A DNA stretch of 64,000 nt, taken from NCBI GenBank assembly GCA_017871115.1, contig JAFCIZ010000001.1, positions 4,693,501 through 4,757,500 of the forward strand, written 5' to 3'. Of the stretch, positions 38,396 to 49,152 are shown in pieces (position 1 is the stretch's first letter; every line of letters begins with the position of its first letter). The notes under the pieces were generated by a model, which worked only from the letters and a program-made list of their open reading frames with translations, was not told the origin of the DNA and ran no database searches. The translations under genes were made by a program, and so were the position numbers. The stretch comes from Cunninghamella blakesleeana (Eukaryota > Mucoromycota > Mucoromycetes > Mucorales > Cunninghamellaceae).

Positions 38396-39554
38396 ATGTT
38401 GGGTAGACGCTTTTTTTCAATTACACGTACATTAAAACATGAAAACCCTTTGGTAAACAAATAATTCAACTATAATTTTTTGAAATAAGACATACATTTT
38501 TTTATGTTCTCTCTTTTTCTCTTTTCTCCTTTTCATTTCTTTTTTTTTTTCATTTAGTAATGAATAATTAATACAACTTTTTTAAAATAAAATGTTTAAT
38601 TCAGGGTTTACCACGATCACCACCAAAGTCAACACGATTAAAGAATGAAGCACCAAGTATCCCACGTATGCAAAGAGGGTTACCACAGAAAACATCCATT
38701 AAAGGGGTTAAAAAAGTAATAGTTGTTTCTTCTGGCAAAGGTGGTGTTGGAAAATCAACTACAGCTGTTAACTTAGCTTTAGCCACTTCTTTAAAACATC
38801 GAGTTGGTATATTGGATGCTGATATTTTTGGTCCATCTATTCCTTTACTTATGAATCTTAATGGAGAGCCTAATCTTACCGAAAAAGGGGATCATTTAAT
38901 ACCGTTAACCAATTATGGAGTACAGTGTATGTCAATGGGGTTTTTAGTAGATAAAGAAGCGCCTATTGTATGGAGAGGATTGATGGTGATGAAAGCTTTA
39001 CAACAATTATTACATCAAGTGGCTTGGGATAATTTGGATTATTTATTTGTAGATATGCCTCCTGGTACAGGTGATGTTCAATTAACCCTTAGTCAACAAG
39101 TTATTATTGATGGCGCTATTATTGTATCCACTCCTCAAGATATCGCATTAACAGATGCTATAAAAGGAACAAATATGTTTAAAAAAGTGAACGTTCCGGT
39201 AAGAAAAAAAAAGCAATATATAAAACGTTTATTTATTAAAGTAATGTATTGATTACCTCTATTTTTTTATGATTATTTTTAAAATGATAGATTTTAGGAA
39301 TGGTTCAAAACATGTCATTGTTTATATGTCCTAAGTGTCATCATGAATCACATATATTTGGAAATGATGGTGCGCACAAAATGGCAAATAAATTAAATAT
39401 TCCATTTTTAGGTGAAGTTCCTTTACATGCTGATATATGCCATTTATCTGATGCTGGGCAACCTATTGTTATTTCACAACCTGATAGTCCATTTGCATCT
39501 CATTATCGATCCATAGCTCAAAAAATCACTGACTCATTTGATACAAATAAATAA
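38396..39554 (+). CDS. Mitochondrial P-loop Fe-S assembly factor Ind1/NUBPL
   Basis: MRP/NBP35-family ATPase that inserts 4Fe-4S clusters into respiratory complex I. Three exons: one coding [19 protein letters not shown], a basic mitochondrial presequence; the main exon, with the deviant Walker A motif [39 protein letters not shown] and [14 protein letters not shown]; and the last with [18 protein letters not shown], whose CxxC binds the bridging cluster. About 295 residues. Its presence implies that the organism keeps complex I, unlike Saccharomyces. Convergent with the next gene, only 90 nt apart. Confidence 0.93.
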
Positions 39555-39644
39555 ATAAAATATATACATATACACATATAGATTTAAACGATATTTTATC
39601 ATTGTTTTTATTATTAAAATTCTTAATATTGAAGAAAAAATAAA

Positions 39645-41108
39645 TCAATTCTGTGCTATTTTTTGGCCTAACCAATCGGCAATTTTTCCACAGTCACTTG
39701 CCCAAGCTCTCTTAGAAGAAGCCAAAATAGGAGTAGCAATATAAACGTGTGGTTCATTGTGTCTGGTAATAACTTCTACATTAACACCTTGCTTAGTTAA
39801 TTTAGCAATATAGCGTTCACAATCATTAGCAAATCGTTCTTTTTGACCATAAGTAAGTAGAATGGAAGGGAATCCTTCGCAAGAGACATATAGAGGAGAG
39901 TATTTATTTAATACTTCTTGATCATTAGATTGTTTTAACTCAGGGAATAATTCAGATAAATCTTGGTCCAGCATATTTTCGGGTAAGCAATCAAAAGCTC
40001 GATAGTTAGAATAACTAGGTGAAAACTTATCAAAACATACTAAAGGTGAAATTAAAATACCACCATTTGGTAAAGGTTGTTTCTTTTCATATAATCGATT
40101 CAACAACATTGCTGTCAAGTGACCGCCCTAAATAAGGAGAATAAAAAATAAATAAGGTTAAGCATTTGTGATTAGATCAAAAATTATTTTCAAAAAAAGC
40201 TTACTGCAGAATCGCCACCTGAATAAATAAAATAAAAATTTTGAGTTAAACGCACGCGGTAATGATTTTAAATTAACAAATATTTATTAATCCTTTTTTG
40301 TATTAATTTTTTTTACCAATAAATATTTTAGAAGAAGGAACACCTAAAGATAATAAATAATTGTAAGCAGTTTCACATTGATTAATCATTTGTAACCAGT
40401 TAGCTTCGGGAGCAAGATCGTATTCAATAGATAAAATATTGGCTTTAACATTATGATCCTTTTCTAACTTTGTTATAATATGTATGAATGTATCAGTGTA
40501 CATAGCGGAATGGCCAATTCTAATAATAATAATAATAACAATAATAAAAAATAATAAATACATATAAAATTAAAACCAAATTTTTCATATAAATATGAAA
40601 GATAACTATATTTTTTTATTTTTTTATTTACCTGAATCCACCACCGTGAATATATAATAAAACTAAATCAGCTTTTGAAGTGGATTGTTCAGCATATTGA
40701 TGAGGATTACTGTGTTGGTAAATATCCTTTATATACCAGTAACCATTTACTTCCGGAGTAACGACATTAGCGATATAATCCCATTGCGAACCATGGGGTA
40801 AAGTTGATGATTTCAATAACTTTCTACCAGTTAAAGTAGGTTTACTCATAATATATTTTACTACCTGTGATCGTTTATGATGTGGTATATAATATAACAT
40901 TCTTTTAACCGATTTAAAGAAAATATCAGCAACTACTTATCATAATATATGTAAAGTAATGATTAAATATAAACTATCCATCAATTTTCCCTCCTTTTTC
41001 CTATTCCTTTTTGTTTTATTTACCAAATTGTCGACTTTTTCGAGAAAGCCAAAAAGCTGTTAATAAACCTATAACCCAAGACTTTACTCCAGGATGATAA
41101 TGTGCCAT
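39645..41108 (-). CDS. HSL-type alpha/beta hydrolase, membrane-anchored
   Basis: Carboxylesterase/lipase of the hormone-sensitive-lipase (abhydrolase_3) group. Five exons; exon 1 (41021-41108) codes MAHYHPGVKSWVIGLLTAFW, a short N-terminal anchor, and exon 4 is just 14 nt (40205-40218). Motifs: oxyanion loop YIHGGGFR at the end of exon 2, EYDLAPEANW, nucleophile elbow GGDSAGGHLTAML built by the 14-nt exon plus its neighbours, then FPSILLTYGQKERFANDC (Asp/Glu region) and HNEPHVYIATP (catalytic His). About 400 residues. Substrate unknown; steryl or short-chain esters are the usual candidates. Confidence 0.9.
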
Positions 41109-41573
41109 ATTTTTAACAATTATTTTTTTTTAAAAAAAATAGTAACAATAATAACTATAGAAAGAGGAGGAGAGAGATAAAAAAAAAAAAAAAAAAAAGT
41201 AAAGAAGAAAGAAAAAAGTGAAAATTAAATTGGTTGATATATTTTTTTTGTGGGGTCGATTCAGCGTTTATGAGAAATAATATAGCTAATCTAAATTTAC
41301 ATATGAAAGTGGGTGGTACCACCGAAAAAAGATTACACAAATATAGTAACTGAGTATGAATATTTAAATGTTACTTTTTTTTTTGTTGTCTTTGTTTTTA
41401 TATTTATTTTTCCGCTATCACTCTTTTTTTAACTTTTCTCTTTATAATTATTCCTTACTCTTATTATATAATTATATATATAAATATATATATATTTATT
41501 AAAAATATATATATATATATTTATATCTTATATGTGCATTATAAACAAATTTTAAATAGTTAACGACTGAATC

Positions 41574-41610
<37 letters not shown>

Positions 41611-41781
41611 ACTATACAGATATTTATATATATAAATATAAATATAAATATAAATATAAATATAAATATAAATATATATATTTAAAGTTATAATCAATTT
41701 TTTTTCTTCTTCCTCTTCTAAAAATAATACATATTATACATATATATAATTATATATATATACATATATATCATATCTACT
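41109..41781. promoter_or_regulatory. Divergent promoter region, hydrolase / G-alpha
   Basis: 670 nt between divergent starts. A purine-rich block (41156-41220) serves the minus gene and a pyrimidine block (41699-41718) the plus gene. The middle is (TA)n plus a tandem hexamer. Confidence 0.55.
41633..41678. repeat. Tandem hexamer (ATAAAT)n
   Basis: About seven copies of a 6-nt AT-only unit in tandem, flanked by TA dinucleotide runs, in the promoter region of the G-alpha gene. Confidence 0.8.
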
Positions 41782-43678
41782 ATGGGAATATGTCAATCTT
41801 CTTCTCAACGTGAAGCACCAGAGTATAAACGAAGTCATGAAATTGATAGAGAATTGGAGAAAGAACGAAAGCAACAAACAAAACATTGCAAAGTATTATT
41901 ACTAGGTAATTGTGGATTATTATTATTAGTATTATGAAATTATAAATCAATATTATTTTTCGTTATACTAATAAATAAATAGATATAAATATCATTCATT
42001 ATTGTTTTATTATTTCGAAAGCAAAATACTATATATACTTACCACTGATAAAAAAAAAAACTTATAAACTTTCTTTTAATATATATTCTAATAATAGGAA
42101 GTGGTGAATCTGGAAAATCAACCATCTTGAAACAAATGAAAATTATTAATCAAAATGGATTTTCTAAAGAAGAATTAGCAGGTTGGCGAACTATCGTATT
42201 CCGTAATTTAACTGATTCAGCTCAAGCTATAGTACATGCTATGGAATTATTCGAATGTAGTTATTCTAATAGTAAAGTAGAGGTAAGCATAAACAAATAT
42301 ATATAAATGTATACTATTGGTTTATCTATTGATGATTTATTTATAATAAACGATTAATTTATGTACTTCTTTTTCTTATTCTGTTCTTTTCTTTTTAGGC
42401 CTGTGCTAATCTTTTATTAAAAGACATTGATCCTAACATAAATAGACTTGATGAAGAAACAGTAAATAATATAAGACAATTATGGCATGACCCTAACGTT
42501 CAAAAACTCTTGGAAGAAAGACAAAGTCAATTTTACATCATGGATAATGCAGCATAGTAAATATATAAATAAATAAATAAATATAAACATATAAAAAGTA
42601 AAAAAAAAAAAAAAAACAATCAATTAATTTATTATATTTTATAGCTTTTTTAATGATTTAGATAGAATTGTAAAATCTGATTACTTACCAACTGAGCACG
42701 ATGTCTTGCGGGCAAGACTTAAGTCAACTGGTATTACAGAAATTGCTTTTCAACTGGACCGATTAACTATACAGTAGGTTTATTATAATATATATAAAGT
42801 TTTTAAAAAAAAAAATTTTATAGATAAAATATTTAAGAGGATTTATAAAATAAAATGATGATGTTCCTTCCATATATGGATAATAGCTCTAATCTGATTC
42901 GATTTTGCTATTAATATTTTTTATTTTTATTAAACTCTAGTATGTTTGATGTTGGTGGTCAACGTTCTGAACGTAAGAAATGGATTCATTGTTTTGAATC
43001 TGTAATGTCCATTATATTTTGTGTTGCTCTCAGTGAATATGATCAAGTATTATTAGAAGATAATAAAGAGGTAAGACTAAAATAGTAAATAAATAATAAA
43101 TAACAGCAAATGCTTTAATATTACAATTGATGATGCTAACATATATATAAAGAATCGAATGGTAGAAAGTATTCGATTGTTTGAATCTATAGTAAATAGT
43201 CGATGGTTTTTACAAACGTCTATTATGCTATTCCTTAACAAAGTCGACTTATTCAAGATAAAAATTGACCATGTACCATTAAGTAATTACTTTCCAGATT
43301 ATAAAGGTGGCGATGATCCTAATAAAGCCGCAAAATACATATTATGGCGATTTTTACAAACAAATCGAGCTAAACTACATATTTATCCCCAGTAAGTTTT
43401 TGCTCATTTATCCATTTGAATATTTACTACTATCATAATAACGAAACTGATTTTCTAATCACATCTGTGATCTTTTTTTTATTTCTTTAGTTTAACGCAA
43501 GCAACTGACACAACCAATGTAATTAAAACTTATTCTTGATCTATAATCATGCTTATATATCACTTAAAACTAATTTATTATTATTTATTTATTTATTTAT
43601 TATTAGATTCGTTTTGTATTTGCAGCTGTAAATGAAACCATTCTTCAAAATGCTTTACGTGATTCTGGTATGTTATAG
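41782..43678 (+). CDS. Heterotrimeric G-protein alpha subunit
   Basis: Signal-transducing GTPase. About eight exons give about 355 residues. N-terminus MGICQSSSQ has Gly2 for myristoylation and Cys4 for palmitoylation. Motifs: P-loop [11 protein letters not shown], switch [16 protein letters not shown] with the catalytic Arg, switch [20 protein letters not shown] (Gln present), NKVDLF, and TQATDT in place of the usual TCAT loop, followed by [20 protein letters not shown]. The end DSGML has no Cys at -4, so it would not be a pertussis-toxin-type substrate. A 28-nt exon near 43492-43519 codes LTQATDTTN. Receptor coupling cannot be assigned. Confidence 0.95.
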
Positions 43679-44181
43679 TAAATATCCTCCTCTATTTTCC
43701 ATTTAATATCATCTTACTATTTTTATAACTATTATTATATTGCTACTACTATTCTTCATATCTTCATTTGATAATTATTATTGTCATTACTATTAATATT
43801 ACTATTTTATTTTACCATATTTTAATATTATTATTATTATTATTTATCATTATTATTAATATTATCATTACCACTACCTTTTACTATAATTGTTATTATT
43901 ACTGTTATTATTACCTTTATTTTACCCTTAGCATCATCACTTTTGTTTTTATTATTAATCTTAGTTTTTAATCACTTATCTACTCTTTATCTGTGTATCT
44001 TTTTTTCCCTGTTTTCTTTACTACGTATTTTATTATCATCATATATTCACTTTTAATAACTAACCATTAAAATCCTTAAAAGGTTATCAAGCCTTTTTTA
44101 TTTTTTCTTCGGCAATTGAATTTTAAAAATCTTTTTTTTTTTTTTTGCTCTTTTCCTTCCACACTTTTTTTAACATAAAAA
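43679..44181. other. Intergenic rich in (TTA)n/(ATT)n
   Basis: 500 nt of imperfect ATT/TTA triplets and T-rich DNA between the G-alpha gene and the TFIIIC subunit gene. A pyrimidine block at about 44131-44166 precedes the next ATG. Confidence 0.55.
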
Positions 44182-44507
44182 ATGACGACAAACATTGATA
44201 GTGACGAATATATTGAAGAATCAGTATATGTTATTTTAGATCTTGGTACAGATATTACTGCTGAATCACTTGAAAAGCTTTCACAAGGCGATGGTCTTTC
44301 ATTAACGGTAATATACAAATGCATACATCCAATAAAAAGGAAGAAAAGTTGAATATTCATATCAATATGAATTAAATAAAAAAAGGATTTGAATGAATCA
44401 CCTATATTTGCACAATTAGGAGGTCAAGTATTATCCGGAGACATAGACGATCCAGTAGGAACCAATTTAATATTTGAAATAGACGAAAAAAAATATGAAA
44501 GAACAGG

Positions 44508-44546
<39 letters not shown>

Positions 44547-44826
44547 TAATTCTGGAAAGTTATTTACTAAAAAATATAACAAATGTTTAATAATAGGACT
44601 TTTATCCATGCTATCAACAATGAGAAATTCAGCAGTCGAGCAAGACTCACAGAATAAACCAAGATGGACTGCACAGTATAAATATAGCGCTGATAAGATT
44701 ATCCGAACAACAGGTGTTGACCTTCTTCCAAAAGAAGTAACAACAGAGTCTGAAAAAGAAAAGGAACATAATGATACGTCCAAATACTTGGATACTGATT
44801 TAATAGATTTAAATCAAAACAATTAG
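44182..44826 (+). CDS. TFIIIC small subunit (GTF3C6 / Sfc7-like triple-barrel)
   Basis: Subunit of RNA polymerase III factor TFIIIC, in the tau-A part that contacts the A-box. Three exons, about 160 residues. The beta-barrel segments match GTF3C6/Sfc7: EESVYVILDLGTDIT, DLNESPIFAQLGGQVLSGDI, DPVGTNLIFEIDEK and WTAQYKYSADKIIRTTGVDL. The C-terminus is acidic (KYLDTDLIDLNQNN). The phosphatase-like domain that Saccharomyces Tfc7 carries is absent, as in fission yeast and animals. Confidence 0.85.
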
Positions 44827-45010
44827 TCTTAAATAAAGCTCATCATTTATATTAGTTATATATATATATAATCATACTTTTTTTTAAAAAAATAAAATAA
44901 AATCATTTAGTTAATAATTGCATGCTCGATATATATTCACAAAAGAGCAAACATTTTTAATTTTTCATTTCGTTTAATTTTTTAATAAAAAAAATTGTAT
45001 CTTTCGACAT

Positions 45011-45120
45011 TGCAAATGCTTTAATAGGTCTAGACGAAGCTAGGTTCCTAAGCCTTTGCACCCATATCGAAGGATGATGATCAGTCTTCAATTATTTGAC
45101 GATTCTGTGCATCTTCGATA
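45011..45120 (+). ncRNA. Candidate two-hairpin structured RNA
   Basis: Two adjacent inverted repeats in a GC-richer island. Hairpin 1, 45011-45060: TGCAAA pairs with TTTGCA, then GCTT with AAGC, a 4-nt bulge, and AGG with CCT. Hairpin 2, 45065-45120: TATCGAAG pairs with CTTCGATA, then, after a 1-nt bulge, ATG with CAT, then CAG with CTG deeper in. The strand is arbitrary. It resembles the two-hairpin plan of H/ACA RNAs, but I see no good ANANNA hinge or ACA box at the expected distance. Confidence 0.3.
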
Positions 45121-45736
45121 ACTATAAAGTCATCTCACACAAACGCTTTATGATAAATTGTTAATATTTTGCGTTGTAAAGAAAAAAAGAAAAAAGATAA
45201 ATAAAATTTTTTTCATGTCCTTTTATATTCAAAAAAAAAATTTATTTTGTGACTGATTTGCTTTTAGTCAATAAAAACGCTTGCTTTTGGGTTTAAAAAG
45301 TGTATTACTAAATGAATAAATCACTCAACCAAAAAAAGTCAATAATAGAAATAATAGAGCTGTATTAAATATATTCGGTTTATATGAATATATACTAAGC
45401 AATAATGATAATAAGCTATTAAGTAAAAAAATAAAAATAAAACATAATTCTCAGCCAAGATAATTATTTACATTAGGAATAAGCAAAATAATAACAAAAA
45501 TATCCTTGAATTATAAAATGCTTTTTAACTCTAAAATCATAATAAACTCACCAAAAAAATGGTTTTATAATATCCTAATTCAATTTTTTATAACAAGAGT
45601 AATAAAAAAATTGCTTGGAGCAATTCCTTTAAGAGATCATGTGCTTTGCAGCGTGATTTTAATTTTTGATCACGCCAAAAAAAAAAAGGCTGCATTCAAA
45701 TAAGCTATGATTACTTTTTTTTCCTTTTTCCTCTCA

Positions 45737-45739
<3 letters not shown>

Positions 45740-45822
<83 letters not shown>
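45740..45822. repeat. Compound microsatellite (CA)n(CT)n
   Basis: About 13 CA units (45740-45766) run into about 28 CT units (to 45822), ending 37 nt before the start codon of the penta-EF-hand gene, so it probably lies in its 5' leader or core promoter. Confidence 0.95.
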
Positions 45823-45825
<3 letters not shown>

Positions 45826-45858
45826 TCTCTCTCTCATCTAATCTTTTACTTTATAAAA

Positions 45859-46724
45859 ATGTCCTATTCTTTTGGTGCCGGTGCTCCTCTACCCCCACCT
45901 CCATCCCAACAAGACCGTAAGTCATACGTAAATAGTATAATATAATATTGTTTATGATAGATAGGAGTTATTTGTTTTAAATTATTTTATTTATATTATT
46001 GATTTATTCTTATTTTTCTAGCTCGTACCCAACAACTTTGGAGTTTTTTTTCTGCAGTTGATGGTGATGGTTCTGGTCAGTTATCTGTACATGAATTACA
46101 ACGCGCCTTAGTTAATGGAGATTGGAGCCCTTTTAATATTGAAACAGTACGTACAATCGTAAATATGTTTGATACTGGTAAGGCTATTTTATCTTTTTTT
46201 TTTTATTTTGTGATTAAAAAGGGTGTACATGTATATATCAACTGAAACACGTGTATTTAAAATATAAAAAGTAAATAGATTTATTAAATATATATATATA
46301 TATATATTATTGTTATTGTTATTGCTATTACTTTTATATTTCTATAGATAACAGCGGAACAATTGGGTTTCACGAATTTAGCGGTTTATGGACTTATATC
46401 GAAGAATGGAAACGTTGCTTTCAAGCTTTTGATGTTGATGGCTCTGGTACTATTGATCAACTTGAATTGGCCAATGCTTTACGTGCTTTCGGTTTCAACG
46501 TATCTGATAGATTTGTACAAAATTTAATCCAAAAGTTTGATCGTTACGGTACTAATTTAAAGACGAAGGGAAATGGCAATGTTTCTTTTGATAATTTTGT
46601 TCAAGCTTGTGTTACTGTAAAAACATTAACAGATTCCTTTAAAGCATTTGATACTGATAAAAATGGATGGATTAATATTAATTACGAACAGTTTTTAGAC
46701 CTTGTTGTACGTCAACATGCTTAA
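45859..46724 (+). CDS. Penta-EF-hand protein, peflin/ALG-2-like (PEF1-type)
   Basis: Ca2+ sensor that, in animals, works at ER exit sites and endosomes, and in yeast (Pef1) at the bud neck. Three exons (45859-45916, 46022-46177, 46348-46724) give 196 residues. A short Gly/Pro N-terminus (FGAGAPLPPPPSQQD) is followed by five EF loops: DGDGSGQLSVHE, DTDNSGTIGFHE, DVDGSGTIDQLE, a degenerate fourth (DRYGTNLKTKGNGNVSFDNF), and DTDKNGWININYE, which would pair with another subunit. WSFFSAVD, WKRCFQAFD and VRQHA at the end fit the family. Confidence 0.93.
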
Positions 46725-48107
46725 AATATATATTAGTTATAATAAGCATCACCCAGTACTACCTTATTTTCTATTTTTTTTTAATATTAATACAAATACT
46801 ACCCTTTAATTAACCTTGAATTAATTCACATATGTCCTTGGTGATAAACTTTTTTAATAAGGCAGTTCGTTCTTCAAACAAAATACTAAACTTAAAAATG
46901 AATAAAACTATTGTTGGAGTTGGTATTACAATAGGAAATAAGATATTGAAAGTCATTTGAATTATTTATAAACTTTAAACAAATGGTAAATAGGACGAAA
47001 AAAGATATACATTAATATATGTAGGTTCTATATTTTTTTTAGTATTAAAATATTACTTTTATATGATCTTTGGGATTAATTACATTTAAGCTTTTGTTTT
47101 TTCTTTAAGTTTGTGATTCTTTTTTTCAAAAAAGCACTAAAAATCTAGAAAAAAAATCAACATTTTTTTAATAGTTTGCAAAAAAGAAAAAGAAAAAAAT
47201 GAGCATTATACAACTAATTTATAGTAAATTTTATGTTTAAGTAAACTTTTAATGTCTATATTCTGCTATAGACCATATTATAAAAACCAAAAGGTACCAA
47301 CAGCTAAAAAAAATCGAAAAAGGGTCCATCAGATATTTAAAAATTCCAAAAAAAAACGAACATCCTACCGCTTGTTTTTATACCTTATTTTATATGCATT
47401 AATTATACATATTCACATAATACATGGACTAAAATTCCCTTAGATATTAAAATTTAAGCTGTTTAATTTTTAGCATATAATTATTAATAAAAAGTGAAAG
47501 AAAAAGTGGAAAGAAAAGTCACTTCCATAATAAAAAAAGCATCACAGCTAAAAAATATCAAGTTGGTCCCTAATTTTCTTTTTTCAAATTTCAAAAGACA
47601 GTTTGCGTATTGTTTTTTAAATTTTTATTTTCTCTATTTTTTTATTATAAAGCAGGGTGTTTTAAAACGCTAATATGAAACATTGTATTACAAAGAACAA
47701 AACTATATTGTGTTTTATACTTATCCATTAATAATAAATGCTTGAAAAAAGATACAGAAAAGCAATACTTTAAAATTTTTAAAAAAAAAAATTATTCATG
47801 TATCTGGTTTGTATATATAAATATATATAATATGTATATATTATAATCGTACTCTATCAGAAATTTTATTATAAAATTAAAAATAAAGAGAAATTCAAGC
47901 CAATGTCTATACCCTGCATAGCTTTTTTTTTTTTCCTTTATTGATATTTAATTATTTATTAAATAACCATATATATAAAATATTGATGAAGGAGGGCTTG
48001 ACTACGAGTAATAGGATTATATATTTATTTTTATTTATTAAAGAAATGATATATAGGAAAAAAGCATTTTATTTTATTATTTTACTATTTTATTATAAAT
48101 AATAATA
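46725..48107. other. Intergenic between convergent genes, 1.4 kb
   Basis: AT-rich region between two gene ends. A 63-codon Lys/Tyr-rich frame (47252-47443) has no support. No structured element or transposon feature recognised. Confidence 0.5.
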
Positions 48108-49111
48108 CTATTCATTTGATTTGATTTGAAACAGACGAATATTAGTACCCTGCCAAGAAGAGATTGAAGGTATGGTATGTATATAAATTTGGGCCCATAA
48201 TGCACTACGACATCCAACAACAACGATTTCAGAAAATGGTATAGTATGTAATATTAATTCTTGATGTGATGTTGCTGACGATTTGAAATCCATAGTACGC
48301 AACATATCTAAAGCTTGTCTCTCGCCAACTTTTTGAACTGAAGGTAAAATTTGATCTATCATATTTAAGCATGTATCTAATGACCATTGATTTTTCCATT
48401 GATCTAACCATTCATGAGTTGGTATAAATCCCGTGCTGGTCATAGATAAATTAACCGTGGCTGATGATGAACCTGTAGAATCCATAGAGGAAACACTCAT
48501 TTGTCTCTTTTGTTGTAACCCAGGTCTTTTTCCAAGTGCTTTTTCTGATAACGGAGGTGTAGCATCTTCATTTTCTTCTTTATTTTCATTATCTATTTTC
48601 AATGATGCAGTTGATGAAGATGTATAAGAGTTACTATTATTTGTTACTGATACTTGTTTCATTTTTTGCTCCATTAAAATTTGATCCAAATCAAAATCCC
48701 TTAATCTTTCAAATTTAACATGGTTTCGTATAATACTATAAACAAACATTACATTATCTAAAACATATATAAATTAGCAATTCTGCCATCTACTTTTCTT
48801 TTCTTCTTTTTTTTGAAAATAACAATAATAATCTTAAACATATATATATATATATATATATAAATTACCTGAAAATTGATAATGCAATAAATTATTAAAA
48901 GCTTCTAGAATATGCTTTACTAAAGAAGGATTATTTTCATCAGCAAGTAAAAATCCAGGTGAAGAAAACGATCCAAATAAGGTAATTAATTTGTTGGAAG
49001 CAGCAAGAGAAAGGTTTTTAAGATAAGCTGAAGTATTTGTAATAGATAATACAAAAGTAGGATACAATGTTGATAAGTTTCCTTTTGATGTAGCAATAAG
49101 ATTAAAAATAG

Positions 49112-49152
<41 letters not shown>

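Larger units (their letters stand above)
44827..45858. other. Intergenic, 1 kb, with a structured island
   Basis: AT-rich except for a GC-richer island at about 45000-45180 (see the ncRNA candidate) and a long CA/CT repeat just before the next gene. A 66-codon frame at 45506-45703 has no family features and is not called. Confidence 0.6.

Noticed and set aside
45506..45703. 66-codon ORF on the plus strand
   Set aside because: Lys/Ile/Phe-rich translation typical of AT-rich spacer, no family feature, no promoter-like tract before it.
47252..47443. 63-codon Lys/Tyr-rich ORF
   Set aside because: Low complexity, lies between two convergent gene ends, no supporting signal.
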